From NCBI RefSeq assembly GCF_963676685.1, contig NC_092354.1:67158241-67222240 (forward strand): a stretch of 64,000 bases of DNA. Direction: 5' to 3'. Position 1 is the first letter of the stretch, and the number at the start of each line of letters is the position of its first letter. The notes beneath the pieces were generated by a model, which saw only the letters and a program-made list of their open reading frames with translations, ran no database searches and had not been told where the DNA came from. The DNA comes from Mytilus edulis. Its lineage: Eukaryota; Mollusca; Bivalvia; Mytilida; Mytilidae. Position numbers and translations under genes: made by a program. This document shows positions 57,932 to 64,000 of the stretch, in pieces.

Positions 57932-58227
57932 AAATCCATCATGACATGTACATTTTTTACCTTTAATAAATTAAAAGTCTCTATAACTTTAAACTTTATG
58001 TCTAAGACTTTGTTAATGCGAACTAACTAATACCAAATATAAGTTGATTTTATTTACGTAATGCTTACTTCTCACTTAAAATTTACAGATATACGACTAT
58101 AGGTAAAAAGCGCAAATGTCCGGTCAATTTAATACAGGTTAATCAAAATTTAAAGTGCAAATGTCCATAGTGTTTGAAGCGCAAATGTCCTACCGATTTA
58201 CAGGTAAAAAAGCGCAAACGTCCTGTG
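57489..58227. mobile_element. MULE-type transposon remnant with GGACATTTGCGC repeats at both ends
   Basis: The left 110 bp carries four or five copies of (A/T)GGACATTTGCG(C/T)TT in variant forms. The right 130 bp carries four reverse copies (AGCGCAAATGTCC). The outer ends CATAGGACATTTGCG and CGCAAACGTCCTGTG are inverted. Between them is the transposase fragment at 57488..57931. No clear target duplication was seen. Confidence 0.6.
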
Positions 58228-58709
58228 CCCATAAAAATAGACAACGCTTATATTTAAAAATAAAAAAGTAAAGAAAAAAAATATTACTATACATTGTACG
58301 GACGTTTAGACAAATTCGCTAGCTGTGATATACAGCAAAAGAAATAATGTCGATCGTAGAAAGGATAAAAAGTCATACCAGATTAAAAAAAAAAAATGAT
58401 AATTTCTGGAAAAAAAATCCTGTATTTTAGAATCACGAAGTAATTGAAATTGGATTTAGATTAGATTTGTGATCATTAATTGGAATTTATTAAGACTCTT
58501 TAAAATATCTATTGCTTTCTCTTTATAGTAACTTTTTTAAATCGAAATTAATGAGATACGTTTGCAATTCTCATTTTCCGTTCACTTAAAGTTTTTGACG
58601 GTCTTCTTTTTTTATTTATTACCTTCAAAAATTGCTCAAACTTTTATTCTCAGACTAGACAGCATGAAAGACATAAACACTTTTATAAGTCAATGTACAC
58701 ACGGTGTTT
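58228..58709. other. no gene recognised
   Basis: AT-rich; nothing assigned. Confidence 0.4.
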
Positions 58710-58855
58710 TCCAAACTTGGTAATTTCTTCGCCCAGGGATATGAATTTGACATTAAAAGTCCCTCAAAGCTTTACAATACCCTGTCGTGTCATTTCCGTA
58801 TATTTGTAGATGGAACGAGTGATATACATACACCAGACATACATGTTCCAATACA
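58710..58855 (+). CDS. weak candidate exon of unknown gene
   Basis: A plus-strand frame encodes KLGNFFAQGYEFDIKSPSKL followed by YNTLSCHFRIFVDGTSDIH and ends at ATACAG|GTAAAT, a good donor. Base composition is more even than in its surroundings. No homology was recognised and the 5' boundary is a guess. Confidence 0.25.
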
Positions 58856-59218
58856 GGTAAATTTTACCTTTTTGGAGGACTCCTAAGTGGGGATGCGTTG
58901 CATGGGTGCTAATCTAAAAAAGAATCCAATCTTTTATTTTTCTAAACTGCGTTACATGCAAATGCGAAATAATTAGTGTTGTTTGTTCAGTCCAATTTAT
59001 TTATAAATATTAATTTATTCTTTTGAATAAAAAAAACTACGCATGTAAACTTCAATGAATACAATAGTATTTAATACTAGTAGCCTAAATGTAAAACAAT
59101 TGCAGCAAGATTTGAGGTTGAAGCGACTCGATCAAAACGTGAATAGATGAGAAATTGTCATCATTCTTCTAATTAATCACAAAGTATTTTGTGAGAACAA
59201 ATACTTATATTTTAGTGA

Positions 59219-59431
59219 TGGTGATTCATTGTTGTTTGCCTCACCTCCAGTGGCAAATATTTCATTCGTGTTCATAACGAGAACACAAGTTTTAAATATA
59301 ATAGGAAGAACTTCAAATAGTCGTTCGACAATAAGATTAAAAGTAAACTTGAGATACCACTGGATAATGAGAGAAGATTTAATAAGGATAGAAAAGCCTT
59401 GCAACAGCTCGCAACAGTGGGACCAATAACA
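59219..59431 (+). CDS. weak candidate terminal exon of unknown gene
   Basis: After TATATTTTAG (possible acceptor) a plus-strand frame reads DGDSLLFASPPVANISFVFI, later IGRTSNSRSTIRLKVN and PCNSSQQWDQ, then stops. It looks coding-like. Its entry phase does not match the exon candidate at 58710..58855, so they may not be joined. Confidence 0.25.
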
Positions 59432-59476
59432 TAATTGAGGAAGAGTTTTCAATTTGCAGAGAGCGATGGTCCTCTC

Positions 59477-60688
59477 CAGTGGCGTAGCCAGGGTTAAAAT
59501 GATGTGGATGCGAAACTGTTCGCCGAGCGGAGCGAGGCGAAAATATTTTTAGAACCTTTTATGCAAATTTTTTTTCCAGACGTTTTTCCTGTTTACATGT
59601 GGACTCCCCCTACAATCCGACCATGGCTAGATTTTTGTTTAATTTCAAAATACCCATCAATATATAAGTTTCTAACAGAATTTTGTTGTTTTCTCGTAAC
59701 TACCATCATTAGAAACAGTAATATGTGATGTTAAAGTTTCACATCCAATTGAAATACGAAATCTCAAAATGGACCCATTACAAAGGCCTTTTTGTATATG
59801 AAATTTCGAAATATAGGCTCTGAAGTGATACCCACCTTCGCCGGAATTTGAGCCTCCACATGGGATTTTTTTTATTACTTGTCTTAACGCGTTGCAGGGG
59901 ACAGAAATGCCGGTCGTCCGTCATGTGTTGCCAGATTTTTGTGAAATTTATATCATCAGCAATGTCTTTGAACCTCGCAAAAATAAGTCCTGATCAAATA
60001 ATTTAACCAACTATGTCCCCTTTCAGTTTGAAATATAAATCATAATTGATATACCATTGCATTTGGCCTGAAACTTTTATATCTCTTTAGATATTAAATA
60101 AAAAAAATATTTAAAAATGCTTTTGTTTTTAAGTAGCTGCCCTTGTATATTAGAATAGATAAATATGTGCACTACGGGGACTTTTGAACTCTTTTTTTTG
60201 AAAATAAAATTAATATTGTATCAAGTTTGAAACGGGTATTTATTAGCCCAGAAATGATCACACTCCATAATAAATACTGGTCGTATTTAATGTCACAGGA
60301 AACGATGCGTTCGTTGTTAACTAGTAACGTTGCTTTGTCATCGCTCAGCTTGGTTCAATCTCAGACCAAACATGTCTGCAGGTCTACGTATTATCATCCT
60401 CTGCGCTTGCCGTTGCCGACGACGCGCTAAGACGTAGACTTTTTACGAAAAAATTGACAGCACTTTTCTGCAATTTATCCATCTTGTTTACATAAACTAT
60501 AAATGATCTTAAAGGAAAGACCACGTATACTGCTTTGGAAATGATTGGACGATGTTCACATATCCTCACCCTTACATTCAGACACAACATATGCAATTAT
60601 ATATATATTTTTTTTTTTTTTTTTTTTTTTTTTGTCAAAATGATGTGGATGCTTGAGCATCTGAGCATACATGCAAGCTACGCCACTG
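59477..60688. mobile_element. 1.2-kb non-autonomous element with CAGTGGCGTAGC ends, copy 2
   Basis: Same structure as 51807..53017, same orientation, 1212 bp. It differs by about three substitutions (for example AAGTCACAGG versus ATGTCACAGG) and by the T tract, here an uninterrupted run of over 20. Flanks are CCTCTC left and AAATATAC right, with no visible target duplication. Confidence 0.85.
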
Positions 60689-61562
60689 AAATATACAGTA
60701 TAAGAGAGCATTTCACTGATTAAGTAACAGTATATTTTACATGCAGTCATTGAACCATGACAATGGGGTGAGGTGCAATGTACATATAATGGCAAACTGA
60801 AACATCATAACATATTAGCTACTAGCATCTGAATACAAGACAAGAAACATACAGCTCTTTTAGCTTTTAAAATGTAAAGCTCTATAAAATAGCTTACATC
60901 ATCACCCCAAGACTGTAATACAAATTTCTTGTATACAACCAACTTTCATGACTTTTGTGTACTAAAGGCGAGACAAAATAAAATGATACTTTGAAGTACA
61001 TGTATTGTTTAATATGTTTGACTACTATTATAAAATGCCAGTTTCAGAATGAACAGTAATTTAGAAGATTATTAAAATACATGTATATATATTCAGACTA
61101 TTATAACTATACAGCAAGCTGTCATTTGACTCTAACCAACAACCATGCCAGGGCTGTAAAGCTTGTCTAGGTTGGTAAAAACTTCAATCATCATGCATAT
61201 GACACTAACCAATTGTGATGGACTGTGACATACCCTCATGGAAAGTAAAGGAGGTTTAACACTCCCTGGTGGTACATGTAGCCAACAATAGCAATGACAG
61301 CATAGAAACTCTTATTATATCCAAACTCTTATTTCAAATGAATAATTATCCAAGGTGAATCAGATGATGTATGATCATGATGATGCACTTTTAGTATTGA
61401 CAATGATTGATGTTCACTGAAACTAGAAATTTCCATTATTCCTATGTTCTATTCTTAATGATATAACTATCCAAGATAATCATGGAATTAAGATATGATG
61501 CACTACTAATATTCCTAGAAAACCTTAAATTCTCTTTATTTCAAATTGTTAATATTACTTAT
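60689..61562. other. no gene recognised
   Basis: AT-rich; nothing assigned. Confidence 0.4.
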
Positions 61563-61707
61563 TTCATATATATATATATATATATGAGTCTGAAAGATTG
61601 TGTAACAATACCGATAAATAGATGGAAAACAAAACACTAAAAAGTGTTGGATATCATTGCACAAAGATGGAAAAACTGAACAGATGATATAAATTATACA
61701 ATAATTG

Positions 61708-61745
61708 CAAATATTTCGGCTCAACAAATGGCCTTCTTCGGTGAC
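61708..61745 (-). ncRNA. degenerate hammerhead-like core in the Penelope 3' region
   Basis: The minus strand reads GTCACCGAAGAAGGCC, then a loop, then GAGCCGAAATATTTG. CCGAAGA in place of CUGAUGA keeps C3, G5, A6, G8 and A9 but not U4. GGC/GCC could form stem II and GAAA follows. Penelope-like elements are known to carry hammerheads in their terminal regions. This one is probably inactive. Confidence 0.3.
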
Positions 61746-61880
61746 AAAAGTTTTAACAATAATGAAATATAATGTATAAGGTGTAAACATAGATCACTAA
61801 TAATACAGGTAAGTTTTGGTCGATTGGTTTTAATCCAAAATCCTGAATATAATAATATAAACACTAGACTGTAAACTTAA

Positions 61881-62611
61881 TTATTTCTTTCTATTGATTC
61901 CATCTGGATGGAGGACACCCAGTGTTTTTATCCAAAACCTCTCCCGATTTTCTCTTTGCCTATTTTGCCATGTGCAATCCTGTTCGATCACAAGGATCTT
62001 CATGTGATCAAAATCTTTCAGATTGTGATATGGTAACCTGAAATTTTGGCTGACAGGAATATATGGTTTTTTTGTGAGGTCACTCCTGTGGCCATTGAGG
62101 CGTTTGTGAAATGGCTGCATAGATTCACCAACATATTGGAGACCACATCTAGGACATTCAAGAACGTAAATCACGTTTGAGCTTTTGCAGTTGACATTGC
62201 AGAAGATCTTGTATGTCTTTTCTGTGGTCTTACTGTGAAATGTTGATGAATGCTGCAATTGGTTGCAACATTTGCAGCGCTTATCCCCACAAGGCTGACA
62301 ATTACCTACAGTATGGTTAGGTTTGGAAAGGTCAGCACGGACAAGTATATTTCTCAGGCTATTAGGTTGTTTGAAGGCAATCATGGGAGGCTCAGGAAAG
62401 ATTTTGGATAACTTCGAATGTTTCTCGATTGCTGTCCAATGATCACGAATGGTCTTGAAACTATTTCTCAGGCATGGATGGTAGGTGAGCACACATGGGA
62501 TTCTTTTACTTTTCTGTTTATCTTTGTAAGTTAGCAAACTGCTTCTGGGGATGGATTCCGCTTTTCGAAAACTATTTTTGATGTTTTTGTGTTTATATCC
62601 CCTTCTTTTCA
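61881..62611 (-). pseudogene. Penelope-like polyprotein, C-terminal part with GIY-YIG endonuclease
   Basis: About 243 codons in one open frame, lacking the reverse transcriptase because the copy is truncated. It contains [18 protein letters not shown] (end of the RT region), a cysteine-rich linker NCQPCGDKRCKCC, and the GIY-YIG nuclease: VIYVLEC (62155-62174), QYVGES (62121-62138), HKRLNGHR and RERFWIKTL near the end, covering the GIY, YIG, arginine and glutamate positions. The stop at 61881 gives a natural C-terminus (LHPDGINRKK). In intact elements this nuclease nicks the target for reverse transcription. The apparent start inside the junction is an artefact. Confidence 0.8.
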
Positions 62612-64000
62612 CGGATATACTTACAAATGTAAAAATAAACAATCAGACCTATGATAATTTAACACCTGATGAACGTGTGGCTTTGACAAATTTGAGAGAT
62701 AATGACGACATTGTTATTAAACCTGCAGACAAAGGGAGTGCAGTTGTCGTCATAGACAAATCTAACTATGTCCAAGAGGCCATTCGCCAATTAGATGATG
62801 ACCGGTTTTACGAAAAACTTAATTCGGACCCCACCCTCCAATTCAGCGAGGATATAACAGAATGTTTAAAGGAAATGTGTGACAATAACATCATTGATAT
62901 AGATACTTTCAAATATTTAAAACCTGAAAATTCAAAACCTGGGCGATTCTACCTGCTCCCTAAAATTCATAAACCTGGTAACCCAGGTAGACCAATCGTC
63001 TCAGCTAATGGTCATCCCACCGAAAAAATATCCGAATTCGTTGATTACTATCTTCGACCACATGTAGAAAACTTGCCATCTTTTATTAAAGATTCTACAG
63101 ATTACTTACGAAAGATGCAGGATTTAAACCCTCTACCTGTCAATACTACTCTTGTCACTATGGATGTCACCTCTCTCTATACGAATATTCCCCATGCGGA
63201 TGGTATTGAAGCATGTAGAGAAGTTTGGGACTCTCGATCTCTTAAAATTCCACCTACTGATTGCTTAGTTGAAATGCTTACTATGGTCTTGAAAAAGAAC
63301 AACTTCACATTCCAAGGAGAACACTATTTACAGACAAATGGCACTGCTATGGGTACAAAAATGGCTCCATCTTATGCCAATATATTCATGGGTAAATTTG
63401 AAAAGCAACTGCTGGAGTGCTCCATCGAAAAACCGCTTTCCTGGTATCGATTTATTGATGACGTTGACATGAAATGGGACAAGGGAGACCAAAAATTACA
63501 AACTTTTATAACAAATGCTAACAATCAACACCCTACCATCAAATTCACCCATGAAACATCTAATTCCACCATAAACTTCCTTGATACATCTAGCACCCTC
63601 TCTGTAGGTATAATAAACACAGATATATACTCTAAACCCACAGATACTCATCAATACTTGTCGCCTGAAAGTTGCCATCCTCCACACTGCACGAAGAGCA
63701 TTCCATACAGCCAAGCTCTCAGAATAAGGCGAATCTGCTCCTCTGAAGACACTGCAAAACAACGTCTGGGGCAGCTTAAAGGACATTTGAAAAGAAGGGG
63801 ATATAAACACAAAAACATCAAAAATAGTTTTCGAAAAGCGGAATCCATCCCCAGAAGCAGTTTGCTAACTTACAAAGATAAACAGAAAAGTAAATGAATC
63901 CCATGTGTGCTCACCTACCATCCATGCCTGAGAAATAGTTTCAAGACCATTCGTGATCATTGGACAGCAATCGAGAAACATTCGAAGTTATCCAAAATCT
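62611..64000 (+). pseudogene. Penelope-like reverse transcriptase, truncated at 5' end and with a stop codon
   Basis: Read from the junction: [84 protein letters not shown], then FIDD (63451-63462, catalytic aspartates) and [13 protein letters not shown]. These are the RT blocks of a Penelope-like element in order. The N-terminal region is missing at 62611. A TGA at 63895-63897 interrupts the frame, which continues past it (IPCVLTYHPCLRNSFKT) to the window edge; the minus copy has AGA there. The residues after FIDD (VDMKW) carry charged D and K where hydrophobic residues are usual. The last 213 bp are an inverted match to 62399-62611. Confidence 0.8.

Larger units (their letters stand above)
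61563..62611 (-). mobile_element. Penelope-like element, 5'-truncated copy (3' half)
   Basis: Minus-strand copy holding the end of the reverse-transcriptase region, the GIY-YIG half and a 3' UTR that runs into a (TA)n tract. The 3' UTR carries the terminal sequence also found in the 8915..9090 palindrome. It starts abruptly at TGAAAAGAAGGGG (62611) against the plus-strand copy. Confidence 0.8.

Noticed and set aside
62551-62610. Start codon and first 20 residues of the plus-strand reverse-transcriptase frame
   Set aside because: These bases belong to the opposing minus-strand Penelope copy; the real RT homology starts at the 62611 junction.
1-64000. CRISPR arrays, bacterial operons, tRNA and rRNA genes
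   Set aside because: Repeats here are transposon ends, tandem satellites and palindromes without regular repeat-spacer spacing; no cloverleaf or rRNA core sequence was recognised; the DNA is clearly eukaryotic.

Overview
The window looks like nuclear DNA of a marine mussel, most likely Mytilus (Bivalvia). It is AT-rich, its coding pieces are short exons in long introns, and it is packed with dispersed repeats whose wording I recognise as mussel or bivalve families. That identification is from memory of those families; no search was run. I see no bacterial genes, CRISPR array, rRNA or convincing tRNA.

Host genes. All well-supported host exons are on the minus strand, so the genes read from high to low coordinates. 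One model starts with a signal-peptide exon (49199..49253), then a farnesoic-acid-O-methyltransferase-like (Methyltransf_FA) exon (24006..24508, with a 1-nt frameshift), a basic tail exon (22722..22790) and a last exon ending in a stop (19705..19880). All four join in phase 1. An orphan membrane-span exon is at 15733..15848. A separate group of immunoglobulin half-domain exons lies at 8401..8550, 7233..7366, 4509..4648, 3122..3240 and 2566..2722, with a decayed exon copy at 4840..4936.

Mobile and repeat DNA. At 807..2114 is an intact 435-codon ORF1p-like retroelement protein (coiled coil plus RRM) with an extra C-terminal domain resembling IMPACT/YigZ (UPF0029). The right end (61563..64000) holds two Penelope-like element (PLE) copies head to head, one with the GIY-YIG endonuclease half and one with the reverse transcriptase. 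A palindrome at 8915..9090 is built from the same PLE termini. A hammerhead ribozyme with intact core lies at 39608..39655 (minus). DNA-transposon-like elements include a 3.2-kb element with inverted ends made of GTTCTAG/CTAGAAC palindromes (16068..19272), two almost identical 1.2-kb elements (51807..53017, 59477..60688), a MULE/FLYWCH remnant (57489..58227), a 748-bp element with a 5-bp target duplication and a nested MITE (32262..33009), and many short MITEs. A repeat of dense TTTCCT/AGGAAA palindromes occurs as two inverted copies (27565..28190, 47001..47679).

Layout: 1-9 kb Ig exons plus the ORF1-like gene; 9-19 kb transposons and tandem repeats; 19.7-24.5 kb and 49.2 kb the Methyltransf_FA gene; 25-48 kb mostly repeats in what would be its first intron; 50-64 kb repeats, the twin elements and the PLE pair.
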